Shown one piece after another: positions 12,269 through 24,197 of a stretch of 64,000 bases of DNA (its first letter is position 1; the number at the start of each line of letters is the position of its first letter). Source of the DNA: Paralithodes platypus (taxonomy: Eukaryota > Arthropoda > Malacostraca > Decapoda > Lithodidae); the NCBI GenBank assembly GCA_032716605.1, contig CM064518.1:38437039-38501038 (forward strand), read 5' to 3'. The notes beneath the pieces are model-generated. The model did no database searches and had not been told where the DNA came from. It worked only from the letters and a program-made list of their open reading frames with translations. Made by a program: the position numbers and the translations under genes.

Positions 12269-12392
12269 TTAAGCATCGAGTAAGGAATCTTCTGAAAAAA
12301 GTTAGATGCTTCTCGGATGCTCGTAAGAAGTACGTATCGGATTTTGAACAGTAATTCAATAAGCAAAAACACTGGCAATTTAATACTATTAA

Positions 12393-12830
12393 CCCGTCCA
12401 GCCCCGGCTAGTTTTGTAATGTTTGTTCACCAGAACCCGGCCGGTTTTCAAAAAATGATTTTATTCCAGAAACAATAGCGAAGGGGTTAGGAATGAAGCC
12501 AAAACCACGAAAAACCGCTCAAAAAGCTTAAAGAATGGTCCTACAGAGGCCCCGAAAACGTATTTTACAAGAGTAAAAAATTGAAGGCAATTACCCCAAA
12601 AAAACAGGTTATTGCGCGCTCACGCGCAAGTACGTGGACTTTGAGAGTTTTCAACCATCGGCACGGTTGCGTGGGATACGTATACAGTTCCCATACAAAT
12701 CTGAGCCCTCTTGAGTGGATACACCTGAGGTTACGGTCGGCGCAATTAGGGTGACGCACCAGGCGCGTCTCTGGGGCTGTGCGTTACATACATCGCCGAC
12801 GCGCCAGGCGCGTCGCTGGGGCTGTACGGG
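12393..12830. mobile_element. TTAA-2 element nested in the solo LTR
   Basis: 438 bp between TTAA at 12389-12392 and 12831-12834. The ends are CCCGTCCAGCCCC and, inverted, CCCGTACAGCCCC (12 of 13 matching). The interior is richer in G and C than the host LTR, with GCGCCAGGCGCG-type palindromes toward the right end. The empty site is the single TTAA at 56393-56396 in the plus-strand element's 5' LTR. Non-coding. Confidence 0.88.
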
Positions 12831-13755
12831 TTAAAGGTTTAAATTGGCATAAGAATAATTAAAAGAATATGCAATAGTAAATGGCAAACATTAAAAAGAA
12901 GTACTCCGCAAATGCAACGGCAATAGCCTACTCGGATTGTGCTCGTGGGCCACTAATCACTAAAGTAGCCAAGCTTGCAACACATGAAATCAATAGTGCA
13001 TAAACAATATCATACATAAGGAAAGCTTCAATACTATTCTGTATCTACTAATCGAGTAAAGTCTAGCTGAGGTACTGTGGGCAAAAGGTAGCAGTGACTG
13101 AGCAAAAACGGCTTGTAGCCTAGCGAAGTCCTCACGACTGTTTAAAGTATTACGTTAAAACTAACAAGTGCACTTTGAGAAATCCAGATCCCTTGTATCT
13201 GGTTTTCTCCCGGCTCCTTGACAAAGTAAAAACAAACTGTTAATAAAATACAGGGTGGTTAGGCTCTTGCCCTCACGCACTGTAAATTATTAACTCAACA
13301 CAGTCAGCCGCGAAGCCAACCTAGGCTGCACTGAACTGAAACGAGTATGCAGGTTTATCGCTTAACCACTGCATCACACAACAACTCGTAACACAGAAAA
13401 GCCTTACCCCAGTCTAGCATTACCTAGACTAGCAGAAAACAGGAATAATAATAATAACACAGGGAAATGCATATACAAGTGCAACAAACATAAATCAATC
13501 TTATTCTAAGTCAACCCTTCCAAAATAGGCTATCTAATAGGCAAGGATCTCGTGAGAACTCAAGCGATAATACGTTGGCTGACTAGCTCTGCACCAACGG
13601 GACCATGGAAGTTAAACAGGGCAGGGAGAAGAGGAGACAAGAATGTAAGGTAGTAGAGAAAGTTCCCATCAGTCAGAAGAATATATATAGTTAGCAAGGG
13701 AAATGAGAAGTCGCTCTGCCTAATGAGTTCTGATGAAAAAATGGCTAGACTTCCC

Positions 13756-13763
13756 TTTTTATA
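13756..13763 (-). promoter_or_regulatory. LTR TATA box (solo LTR)
   Basis: TATAAAAA on the minus strand, the counterpart of 63010-63017 in the plus-strand element's 3' LTR. It is the likely LTR promoter element. Confidence 0.6.
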
Positions 13764-14189
13764 CCCGGCCCTCTAGTGAGCCCAACGTGAACTACTAAGG
13801 ACCACTGACAATTATTATGTAATTTCTCTCTCTCCTCTGGGATACACAAAGGCTCCCCTAGCACTGAGGGGGGGAGGAGTGCTAGTGAGTTAGGCCCACC
13901 TCCCGCCTGGCGCACCCACTGACCCCCAACTGTGGCTGTTTCTCTTCCCATCATTACAAATAAGTTTTACACACAATACTTATAACTAATGATATAAAAT
14001 AGAACTCGTTGACTCAGATGAAAACAAAATACATATTCATAATACTTATAGTACAACGGCTCACATGAACTAAGTTAGGAAACTCTACATAGACTACAGC
14101 CAAAGTTCCTGCCTTGACGATCCTAGCGAGAGTGGGGCATGACTAGGCGTTCTGTACAGCATGCTCACACTGGACATGCGTCACACTAT

Positions 14190-15999
14190 CCTAACCCAGC
14201 CTAATCAGACAAAACAAAGCCTCTCCAATCACCCCCATAGATGCCAACTTCTCCTAAATGCAAAATTCGCCTGATGATATACTGTACATCAGAGTATGTA
14301 ATAAAACTCGCAGGACAAAAGAAAACTTGGCATCGAACTTTCGTCTATTCTCTCAACACATCTTCAGGGTAATACAAGAACACAGGGACAGACGGAGGCT
14401 TAAATACCCCTCCTAAATAATCTGTGATATGCTAACTACCACATATTAAAATACAAGAAATGTTGCATAAGTCGTAAAATGTGACACGATAAAAGTTAAT
14501 AGTCTCTACACGCCATTGTTACTGTCATTGGTATTCATATTTCCTCTTCTACTGGCTTTCTCCGAATTTCGGAAGTAGATATGATCTAGTATTCATTTGG
14601 TTGACAGTGTTAATCAGTTATGTTTTCGCCTCTTGCCTCTCTATTGGGGTCACTAACACCAGACTTGATCCCTGCAGGTGGCACTGATCAAATCATGATG
14701 GTATAGTTTATCTTTTAATTAATCTAAAAGTATCAAGCTTGAAAGGAGATAGGCAGTTTATTACTAACAGTTGAACTAGCTTTATTGTATAGAGGAATGC
14801 ATTTAATTAATATTATCTTAACTTAACTTTGTCAATTTGAACCAACAGATCCAACGCTGTTTGTCCTAACCTGAATGAATTCTGAACCTATCTTATTATA
14901 ATCATGTCTAAACAAACTAAACTTAACAAAAAAAAGCCGAATTGATGAATATCCGATTCAAATACAGCCTAACCAAATCATCTATACCTAGTCGAATAAA
15001 TCCTAACAATCAAATACAAATACACCAAATACATCCTATTCAACCAAACCTAGCTATACCTGACCGATCCATCCAAACCTAATATGAAATAATTTGATCG
15101 AACACATCAAATCAAGCGTGTGCGAATTGACTAGTATTATTAAAATAGCTTTGTTGTATACTACAACATGTGTAATTATATTGAGTGTTTTAGTCGATGA
15201 AATGTTAGTTTAGTTAACTTTGGCTATATGTTTTTCTGTTAATTATTATTAAATTGTTGTTCAGTGAGTCAGAATGGTGGTCTTTTCACCCACGATCTCC
15301 AAAAACTCCCCCTAAATCCTCATCCTAAAATTCTTCTTCCTTCCTCCTCATGTTGTTCATATACACATCCCTCCTCTTCTTGTTCTGCGGTTCATCTTTT
15401 TCCTTAATTAACCTCCTCCTCCGCATCCTTGCCATCCTCAAAGCTTTTCTTTTATTATTTATGTTCCCCTCCGAATTTTCCTCTTCTTGTTTCTCCTCCT
15501 CCTCCCATCGTTACTCCCTGCCTCATCTTCCCCCCTATGATTTCTCTGCCATCTGTGTCTTCCTTGCAATAATGTTCTTGTAATCCTCGACCTCATTCTC
15601 TAGCCCTTTCATCTGCCACTCCTTCCTCGCACTGCACAACCACCACCTCCACCTCTACCTCCCCCTTCATTAACTACCTACTCCTATTCCTCCCACCCTC
15701 CCACCAGTCCCAGTCCCCCCAGCACTTCCCTAATTATTGGTCCACCGTAAGTCAGGTTGGTGAAGGTGTGAGCTAATTAAAAGTACAGGTTTATGGACGG
15801 TATTATTCCCGTCCGCTGCCCACTAGGTCACGACTATTGTTGCTGCTGCTGCTCTCTAACTTCTTTTTATTACACACGCATTTGTCACACGGGAGTCCGA
15901 ATAATTCTGGCAGAAATTGTTACGATAAGATTATAATGAGGATTATTGGCAGCCAGTAATTATTCTCTCTTTCTCCCTCGTTTTCCTTAAGTTTTCACT
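14190..15999. other. Non-coding tract with pyrimidine-rich segment
   Basis: No gene recognised. 15295-15720 is strongly pyrimidine-rich on the plus strand (CCTCCT and CTTCTT runs), which produces short open frames without protein-like character. The rest is AT-rich. Confidence 0.55.
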
Positions 16000-17160
16000 T
16001 ATGTTTCCTTACTCTCTTGTTCCTTCTTGTCTTCCTCTCTTACTACCTTCTCGCTTACTTCCCCCCTGTCTTACTCTCCTACTCCCTTCCTGCCTTTCTA
16101 GCTTACTTCTTCCCTGCCTTACTCTCTTGTTCTGTTCATATCTTACACTCTTGCTTCCTCCCTGACAAAATTTCTTACTCCCTCCCTGCCTTGCTCTCTC
16201 GCTTCCTCCCTGTTTTACTCTCTTAATCCCTACCTGCCTCACGCTCTTGCTCCCTACCTTACTCTCTTGCGCCCTCCCTGCCTTACTCTCTTGCTCCCTC
16301 CCTACCTTACTCTCTTGCGCCCTCCCTGCCTTACTCTCTTGTTCCTTCCCTGCCTTACTCTCTTTCTCCCTCTCTGCCTTACTCTCTTGCTCCCTCCCTG
16401 CCTTACTCTCTTGCTCCCTCCCTACCTTACTCTCTTGCTCCCTCCCTGCCTTACTCTCTTGTTCCTTCCCTGCCTTACTCTCTTGCTCCCTTCCTACCTT
16501 ACTCTCTTGTTCCTTCCCTGCCTTACTCTCTTGTTCCTTCCCTGCCTCACTCTCTTGTTCCCTCCCTGCCTTACTCTCTTGCTCCCTCTCTGCCTTACTC
16601 TCTTGTTCCCTCCCTAGCTTACTCTCTTGCTCCCTCCCTGCCTTACTCTCTTGCTCCCTCCCTGCCTTACTCTCTTGCTCCCTCCCTACCTTACTCTCTT
16701 GCTCCCTCCCTGCCTTACTCTCTTGTTCCTTCCCTGCCTTACTCTCTTGTTCCCTCCCTGCCTTACTCTCTTCTTCCTTCCCTGCCATACTCTCTTGCTC
16801 CCTCTCTGCCTTACTCTCTTGCTCCCTCCCTGCCTTACTCTCTTGCTCCCTCCCTACCTTACTCTCTTGCTCCCTCTCTGCCTTACTCTCTTGCTCCATC
16901 CCTGCCTTACTCTCTTGCTCCCTCCCTGCCTTACCCTCTTGCTCCTTCCCTGCCTTACGCTCTGGCTCCCTCCCTGCCTTACTCTCTTGCTCCCTCCCTG
17001 CCTTACTCTCTTGCTCCCTCTCTGCCTTACTCTCTTGCTCCCTCCCTGCCTTACTCTCTTGCTCCCTCCCTGCCATAGTCTCTTGCTCCCTCCCTGCCTT
17101 ACTCTCTCTCCCTGTCTTACGATCTTACTCCCTTCCTGTCTTCGTTTTTGCCATTTTGTC
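16000..17160. repeat. 24-bp minisatellite, roughly 40 units
   Basis: Head-to-tail 24-bp units of the form CTCCCTCCCTGCCTTACTCT plus CTTG. They are regular from about 16190 to 17105 and degenerate at the left edge. The period is a multiple of three, so one frame on each strand stays open: minus-strand 17076-16009 gives an AGREQESK octapeptide repeat and plus-strand 16247-17185 gives a complementary Leu/Ser/Cys-rich repeat. The sharp pyrimidine/purine strand bias, the absence of flanking non-repeat coding sequence, and openness on both strands favour a minisatellite over a gene. A repeat-only protein cannot be excluded without transcript data. Confidence 0.9.
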
Positions 17161-17963
17161 CTTCCACTTTCCATTACTCTCATAGGTTGCTATCCTTACT
17201 AGCACTAAATCCTGGCCTTATCGCTGGGATCGTAAGACCTGTGTGGCCAATATATATACAGTATGTAAGGCTATGTAAATATTACTCCCTCCCTGTCATA
17301 CTCGTCCCCCACCTGTACCTTTGATCTTGCCAATCGTATGTCAATGACCTTTTTGCACAACCAAACTCTGATGCATATGGCACATTTCGTTAGAACAATG
17401 TTATGTAGGAGTATTGCTGCCATTATTATTTAATGATAAATTACTGCGCTGATGGTGATGGTAGAGCGATATTTTCATTATAAACTAATCTTGGGATTAC
17501 GCAGTGCTGCGTATGTACGGTTCCACTTTGTTAGATGTCAATTATTGAAAATTGCAATTGAAATACGTACCGTAAAGCAACAATTAATGTTGATAGCTAT
17601 GCATCAAATTAGATTCAACCATATTTTTTTCTGAAATGTTTGAGTGCTATATTTGATTTACCTATGTGTAATTCACGAAAAACTAATATATTCATGGAAG
17701 AGTAAACGATTGAGCAACGTAACCCAGTGTTTGAGAGATTAGTGGATAGTACTATTAATTAATTAATAATAAATACTGATAGATAAATAGATAAGATTAG
17801 ATTAATAGTGTGCACTAGATTGTCTGTTTATAATCACCTATCCTAAGCCCATGGGACTTTGGAACTGAGACTTAATATGCGTCCACAGATGGTACGGCTG
17901 TGTGTGACCACCGAGGAGGTTATAATCATAAAGCAACCCTCTGGGGATCTCGGGAATACACTG

Positions 17964-18165
17964 TAACCCTTTCTGTACCGGCGACGTCCTATTCACTATA
18001 TTCTGGCAACTATTTGACTATTTTATTCAGCTCAAGAAGGTCCTCTAACTATTGAAAGGTTACAGGCTAAGGTTTGAGCTAAGACATATCCTTCCTAAGC
18101 TGAATCTAATCGTCTAATAATTGTTAGAATATAATGAAAGGACGTCACCGGCACTGAATGAGTTA
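17964..18165. mobile_element. TTAA-6 foldback element
   Basis: It starts CCCTTTCTGTACCGGCGACG and ends CGTCACCGGCACTGAATGAG, nearly complementary to each other, with inner arms ATTCTGGCAACTATTTGAC and an inverse partner. The flanking TTAA is mutated (GTAA on the left, GTTAG on the right). About 200 bp, non-coding. Confidence 0.8.
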
Positions 18166-18658
18166 GTTCGCGCAGGATGCGGTTACCTAGGTTAGTATAT
18201 ACAGAATATAAAGGGATAATGAATAGGAGAAAAAGAATCCAAGGAAAATCGGGTATAATAAAGAATCAGAATATACATAAAAGGCAGAACAAGATAAGAA
18301 ATAGAGATTAATTTATACCAGGCACAGAAACGAAGTATATGTGAATGGAGAACAAAATAAAGGAAAATAGTTATGCGCAAATGAGATACAGGAAAGGATT
18401 GATGAAGGACAAACAATGAAAAAACAAACATCGGAAGATAAAGAGAGAGAGAAAGCGGGATTGAGAAGTGACGAAATTGATATTTAACGCAAAAGATAAT
18501 AGGAAAACGATACAATGAAGGACAAATATAGCAACAAACAAAAATGTAGAGATACATTGGAGGAAGGGAAGGGAGAAGTCGGTGTGTTAAAAGTGTCCCA
18601 TTGAACAACCTCTACCACTAGAAACCAATACATTAAACACCAGTTGTTGCTGTCTTAC

Positions 18659-18739
18659 ATGTGTGTGTGTGAGAGAGAGAGAGAGATAGAGAGAGAGAGA
18701 AAGAGAAAGAGAGAGAGAGAGAAGGGGGGGGGGGGAGAG
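18659..18739. repeat. Compound (TG)n-(GA)n-G microsatellite
   Basis: TG units pass into interrupted GA units and end in a run of G. Confidence 0.93.
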
Positions 18740-19542
18740 GTAATTGGAAATAATTATCAAAGATATAAGAGAAGTTGTGACGTAAAAAAATAGAGTATTG
18801 AAGCTTCAAACTCACGAAACTAGGAAACAAAATTACCATTGCTTGCAAGATAACACTAGAACAATATACTGTATACAGACCAGCAATCCGTACACATAAA
18901 CAGACCTACAGACAGACACACAGTTAGCTACTCAGACTTTGTAAGGAATGCTATCAAACAATAACTTCGCTCATGCAATACAAAACGAACCTGTCAAATG
19001 TGTGCTCTCTCTCTGTACTTGCTTGTTTGTCTGTCTCTTTGTTTTCCCTAGATGATTGTAAGCAGCTCAAAATATAGGTTTTTGCAAATTCGTTTCGCTT
19101 GACACAGTGTTCATTATGAAATTGAGTCAGGATATTGAACACTTGGGTAGCAATACAGGTGTAAAACATGGCTATATTAAAACAGAACGGCATGAATGGC
19201 AGTGACACATGTGGAGGATAATTAATGGAAAATACGATGGGAGATACAACGAAGATAGTACATTATATCAGCCCGATAGCTCGTTTTCTGACATCAACAG
19301 TACACAAAAAGAAGAAGAAGAGAGAGAGAGAGAGAGAATAATTCCTTAGCGAGTCGAAGGTGTGGGAGAGGGATGGTATTCAATGCCAGGCTTCTGTAAT
19401 GAGATTCTGAGTGTCTGTGAGTAGCTTGAAGTGACAGTCAATGCCACGTCGCCCTTCGGGATATTGTGGTTGGAATCGGACCAGGGGATATAGAAGAGGA
19501 TGACGGAAATATATGTATGTTAAGAGAGCAAACGAATATACA

Positions 19543-19543
<1 letters not shown>

Positions 19544-19599
<56 letters not shown>
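19544..19599. repeat. (TA)n microsatellite
   Basis: About 28 TA units bracketed by ACAGTATA on the left and TACAGTGTAT on the right, so the flanks are also near-symmetric. Confidence 0.95.
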
Positions 19600-19602
<3 letters not shown>

Positions 19603-21066
19603 TGTATATATTGTTATGTTTTTGGACGAGGTGAAATTACACAAATAATAGGCTAAATATGAAATTCAAGACGATGTCAGAACCCATCAAAAATATCCAG
19701 GTTCAAGGAAACTAGATTAAAAACTCTTAGTTTAATTAGATTAAGTATTATAATGTAACAATATAATCAGTCTCTTCAGGACGAGTGATAAGAATATATA
19801 ATGCACTAAGATATGACCTAGTAACAAAAAGAATGATTATCAGAAAATATGGTAATGCAAAATAAATGCCTATATATCTTTACTGAAGCAATGCAAGGTT
19901 AAATAGCTATATCACACACGAATTAATATTTTCTTAAGATGACTGGAAATGGTTAATATCAGTTTAATAACTTAAGGAAATGCACAAAATATTAATAAAA
20001 GCAATACAAGTAATTAATACAACTATTTAAAAGTGAAATAAGCACTAAAATAACACTTGAGTAAATATTCATTCTGAAAAAATACAATAAGGGGTAACTA
20101 AATTAATCTGATCAAATTCACGCGCTTGGAAACTAAACACAAATTAATTCAATGCTTTCCAATAATAATTAAAGCATTCAAAAGGAAATAACGAAATAAT
20201 ATAATTAATCACTAGATAAACTTATAATAATACACAATATCACTAAGAATAATAACTAGGCTATGATATGAGACACACTTATATACTCAGCTCCCCCAAT
20301 CACAGACAGGATGCAAACTGCTTTAGCGTTTGCTGATAGCCAGGAGAGATATGTCACTTCACTAGGTATAAAAGTCACTATGTACAGAGAGAAAACAGGC
20401 GTGGTGAGTCAGTTGGTCTAAGAGTGAAAACTGCGAGGACTCAGATAATATATATTATGTCACCAGAGAAAATATAATTTTCTACTGCTCTCGTGAATGG
20501 AATGAAGTAAGCCTGGGAGAGACAGGGTAGAGCCTGACAGGTCGAGAACTTGCGAGAAGCAAGCAAATAAGGGGAAACTAAATTATTATACTAATCTGGC
20601 TTATATAATGAATATTAATTCTGGATCACATAACAATATATATAAGCTGATTTATGTTCCTCTAGCCACCTTCGATAAGGAAAAGACGATCATTATAAGC
20701 CAGGGATCTATGAACATACAGGTAATTAAGAACTATTATAGACAAATATGAAAGACGAATGAAAGAGCAGAGGACATAAACCTAACAACAAATTGAGGCT
20801 CTAGGTAAAAAAAAGTGTGGCAGTTGAAAGAATGTAGCGTAAGAATGTATACAGTATTAAATAATAATGCTGTAGCAAAGACACAGAGGGACACAAAATC
20901 AGAAGAATGAGTTGATAACATGGAAAATATATAAATACATCATAATGAGGTGAAAAAATTGTTGAGAAGAGAATTGATAATATTTTTAAGCATAATTATA
21001 TTATAATGATACTTACAAAAAGTTGTGGAAAAATGAGGGCGAAAATGACGACTATATTATTGGGAA

Positions 21067-21370
21067 CGGATAAGTAGGCTATTAGGAAGGTTGGGAAGGT
21101 CTTGGTGTCTATTAGGAAGGTTGGGAAGGTCTTGGTGTCTATTAGGATTGGTGGGAAGATCTTCGTGTCTATTAAGAAACCCTTGGTGTCTATTAGGAAA
21201 GTTGGGAAGGTATTGGTGTCTATTAGGAAACCCTAGGAAAACTGGGAATGTCTACTGTAGGTGTCTATTACGAACATTGGGAAGGTCTAAGTGTCTATTA
21301 AGAAAATTGGGAAGGTCTAGGTGTCTACTAGGAAAACTGTTAAAGGTTTTTGTGTCTATTAGGAAAATTC
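21067..21370. repeat. ~30-bp tandem repeat array
   Basis: About ten imperfect units containing GTGTCTATTAGGAA and TTGGGAAGGTCT. Unit length drifts from about 30 bp because of small deletions. The last unit runs straight into a TTAA-5 fragment at the sequence TTCGGCCTAGACAATTTTCT. Open frames across it give repetitive Gly/Arg/Leu peptides, which I do not treat as a gene. Confidence 0.85.
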
Positions 21371-21525
21371 GGCCTAGACAATTTTCTACCGAAAAATGTA
21401 CAAATATATCTCGATGGGGGATCTTGAAGATGTTTTTGAAGCTTGATGAAGGTCTAGGGAGGAAACTTAAAAAAAAATAAAAAAATAACAAGTAAGTAAA
21501 CATATTGACCAAATAAATAAATCCT
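21371..21525 (+). mobile_element. TTAA-5 element, 3' part only
   Basis: It starts inside the family core (TTTTCTACCGAAAAATGTAC) and continues through AAGCTTGATGAAGGTCTAGG and GACCAAATAAATAA. The 5' half is replaced by the tandem array to its left. Confidence 0.75.
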
Positions 21526-21529
21526 TGCC

Positions 21530-21852
21530 CCTTAGGGCAGATCTCCACTCGAGTTTTTTTTTTCTTGACCCCTTTCTCCCTCATGTTTAGCCCCATTGCT
21601 TTTGATATTATAAAACGTTTGCCCCATTAGTTTAGCGGTTTTAAGAACTTTCACCCCATATTAAGACCTTTCGTACAATTCAGGTGTCGATTTTATCCTG
21701 GCGAGCGATAGCGAGCCTGTAATTTGAGAGGAACCGGCCTTCGGCCGGGAAATTTTTCTACCGAAAAATGTACAAATTTATCTTGAAAGGGACTCAAGGG
21801 GGTGTAATTTTAAGCTTGATGGAAGTCTAGGGAACAAACTAAATACCTCCCC
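21530..21852 (+). mobile_element. TTAA-5 element with intact hairpin core
   Basis: It follows the previous fragment directly. It carries the family modules in order with core TCCTGGCGAGCGATAGCGAG and a perfect hairpin CCGGCCTTCGGCCGG. The right end is TTAA at 21853-21856. The left end is degenerate (CTTAGGG instead of TTAAGGG). Confidence 0.75.
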
Positions 21853-22090
21853 TTAAGGAGATCTCAGACCTCCCAGACCTAATTACCTAACAAAACTCCC
21901 ACCTAACCCTACACCAGTTTTCTCCAGGATACACTCTCTCTCTCTCTCTCTCTGTTTGCACGAAGGATTTAAACCAAAAATGATAGTAGACTTTAGATTA
22001 AAAAAACTTCGTTAGTTCTTTGTGGTAAATACATGTACATATAAACAAACTTACCCACTACTTCCTTCTCTGAATTACCTCCCCCCAGCA

Positions 22091-22326
22091 CCCCCCCCCC
22101 CTCCCCCGTGACCCCGAGGAGAATTTGTTTGATATACATTTTTTTTTTTTTTTTTTTTTTACATTATTGTTACATTATGTGATATATAATGGTTACTTGA
22201 TGGCTTTACATACAGAGAATGCTATTGATTGGATGGCACCAATTGGGAGCTTAGTGACTTAAAACTTTGCAGGCTCTCTCTAACGCGAGCGAACGGAAAT
22301 TAATGTAATTTAGTGATTGCATTAAG

Positions 22327-22368
<42 letters not shown>
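22091..22368. repeat. C-run, T-run and (GT)n microsatellites
   Basis: A C-rich run at 22091-22105, a T homopolymer at about 22139-22160 and GT dinucleotides at 22329-22368, separated by AT-rich sequence. Confidence 0.9.
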
Positions 22369-22371
<3 letters not shown>

Positions 22372-22387
22372 ATTATATTCCAGTTAA

Positions 22388-22595
22388 CCCATACAATACC
22401 GGCAACGTCTTTTTTATTTGATTTCAGGTACATTCAGACGAATTATATGAAGCTCAGGAGGGATTTATGGTAGTTAAACGGATTAACAGAGATAGCCTAT
22501 AGCCTACTAATTGGTAGACGTCCTTCCTAATCTGAATAAAATCGTCCAATAGTTGCCAGAATATAACGAACAGGATGTCACCGGTACTGAATGGG
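22388..22595. mobile_element. TTAA-6 foldback element, complete
   Basis: 208 bp between TTAA at 22384-22387 and 22596-22599. The ends are CCCATACAATACCGGCAACG and, inverted, CCCATTCAGTACCGGTGACA, so the arms pair over most of the element. Non-coding. Confidence 0.85.
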
Positions 22596-22764
22596 TTAAT
22601 GGCGTCACATCTCGGGGACATAGTGCCAGATTACATTTCGAGTATATTCAAGACTGGCAGGAGTACCCGGTGTTGCCCGTGCTAGAACAAATACCTGAGT
22701 TGTTAAGGCCATACCCATCCTTCTTCCCGCATTCAGTTTATCATACCTGTTTACCCTGGATGGG

Positions 22765-23118
22765 CGTATTTATTTGTTCATTTAGATTTGTTGTATATGT
22801 GTGTTTATTTCCCTCCCTAGACTTCCATCAAGCTTAAAAAAAAACATCCCCCCCGCCCCGACCATCCTTCAAGATAAATGTGTACATTTTTCGATAGACA
22901 AATGTCCCGGCCGAAGGCCGGTTCCTTTTAAATTATAGGCTCGCTATCGCTCGTCAGGAAAAATCGACACCTAAATGACACGAAAATTCTTAATATTAAC
23001 AAAATGGGGCGAAAGGTTTTAAAATCACCAAACTAATGGGGCAAACGTCTTATAATCTGAAAACTAATGGGGCTAAACATGAGGAGGAAGGGGGACCATA
23101 AATACGACCTATCTCCCT
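22765..23118 (-). mobile_element. TTAA-5 element
   Basis: On the minus strand it starts after TTAA (23119-23122) with AGGGAGATAGGTCG and runs through the core, including a perfect hairpin (CCGGCCTTCGGCCGG on that strand). The left limit is approximate because no TTAA is visible there. Confidence 0.72.
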
Positions 23119-23357
23119 TTAATTTCTTACGCCCATATTTACTCTTATACTTGCTTACTCTCACTGTCTTATATACTTCCTCACCCCCTCTCTCTCTCTT
23201 TCTTTCTTTTTGGCTCACTCATATTCTCGTACTCTCATTTACCGTCATACTGATTTACTTCAATATTTAATATCTCACTCTCCTGCTCGCCATTTAAAGA
23301 TCTTATCCCTTATACTCTTACTTTCCATGTGTTATTCTTTCACTCTCTTATACTTAA

Positions 23358-23563
23358 CCCTTTGAAGCTCCAATACGCGTTTCTGTTCGGTGTTCTGGCT
23401 ACTATTAGACGATTTTATTCAGATTAGTAACGGTATATGGAAGTCAATAGGTTGATTGAGATAGTATTTACCCTTTTATTACCCACATATACTTCCTACG
23501 CTGCATAAAACCGTCTAATGATAGCCAAAATAATCTGCTAAAACGCGTCAGAGCTTCAAGGGG
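23358..23563. mobile_element. TTAA-6 foldback element, complete
   Basis: 206 bp between TTAA at 23354-23357 and 23564-23567. The ends are CCCTTTGAAGCTC and, inverted, CCCCTTGAAGCTC. It has the same inner arm (GGCTACTATTAGACGATTTT) as the other copies but a diverged outer end. Confidence 0.85.
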
Positions 23564-23664
23564 TTAATCATTCACGTTCGTACTCCTTAATTATATAACT
23601 TCTCTACCTCTTCATGAACGATATCTCTCATTCACACTCTCCCTTACTCACATTCCCTTACTCA

Positions 23665-23668
<4 letters not shown>

Positions 23669-23712
<44 letters not shown>
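23669..23712. repeat. (CT)n microsatellite
   Basis: About 22 uninterrupted CT units within a wider CT-rich stretch. Confidence 0.95.
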
Positions 23713-23715
<3 letters not shown>

Positions 23716-24197
23716 CTTACCAATATGTGCAAATTACCTTTGGCGTAATCGAACCCTGAAATACAGGTCGCATTTCATTAGGCCAGGTATGATTATTGCT
23801 GTCGTCGTTGTTCAATAATTAATTAACAAGCTTGCTGCATAGCGCAATTTCAATTTCAATGCAATCATGAGACTATGTACATGGTTGTTCGTAGGCTTTC
23901 TCTTGTCAAGTCAGGCTGTTTGGAAATTGTAATAAACATTTATAGAATACTCTCCACAAATTACAATTACTGTTCATATCAAATAATTATAAATAGATCC
24001 AAAAATACATCACTGAAATATTCAAGCTTGCCAATTTACCTGAACTACTTTAACGTTGCAAGATAAATTAACAATGTTGAAGCCAAATGGTTTTTCGAGG
24101 TTCTTTAGGGGGGTCACCGGCTTTTCTTTATTTTTCTATCCTTTTCTCTCTTTCCCTGGCTTGTATCCATTCGGCCCCATTCAGCCAACTGTATTAA

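Larger units (their letters stand above)
11417..14185 (-). mobile_element. Solo LTR of the plus-strand-type gypsy element
   Basis: It begins TGTTACGAACTGG and ends CATGCGTCACA, the reverse complements of the LTR ends of the element at 55817-64000. It is flanked by a CTAT duplication (11413-11416 and 14186-14189). There is no internal gag or pol, so this is a solo LTR left by LTR-LTR recombination. The 2769-bp span includes two TTAA elements with their duplications. Without them the LTR is about 1.84 kb, which matches the LTR length inferred from the plus-strand element. Similarity to that LTR is high throughout 13000-13400. Confidence 0.92.
18166..21066. other. AT-rich non-coding tract with microsatellites
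   Basis: No gene seen. It contains a compound TG/GA/G microsatellite and a long TA array (both listed separately) and a short GA run at 19309-19338. The remainder is AT-rich and, as far as I can tell by eye, single copy in this window. Confidence 0.5.

Noticed and set aside
16009..17076. 355-codon minus-strand frame of AGREQESK repeats as a gene
   Set aside because: It lies entirely within a 24-bp minisatellite that is also open on the opposite strand. There is no non-repetitive domain, and its presence follows from the period being a multiple of three.
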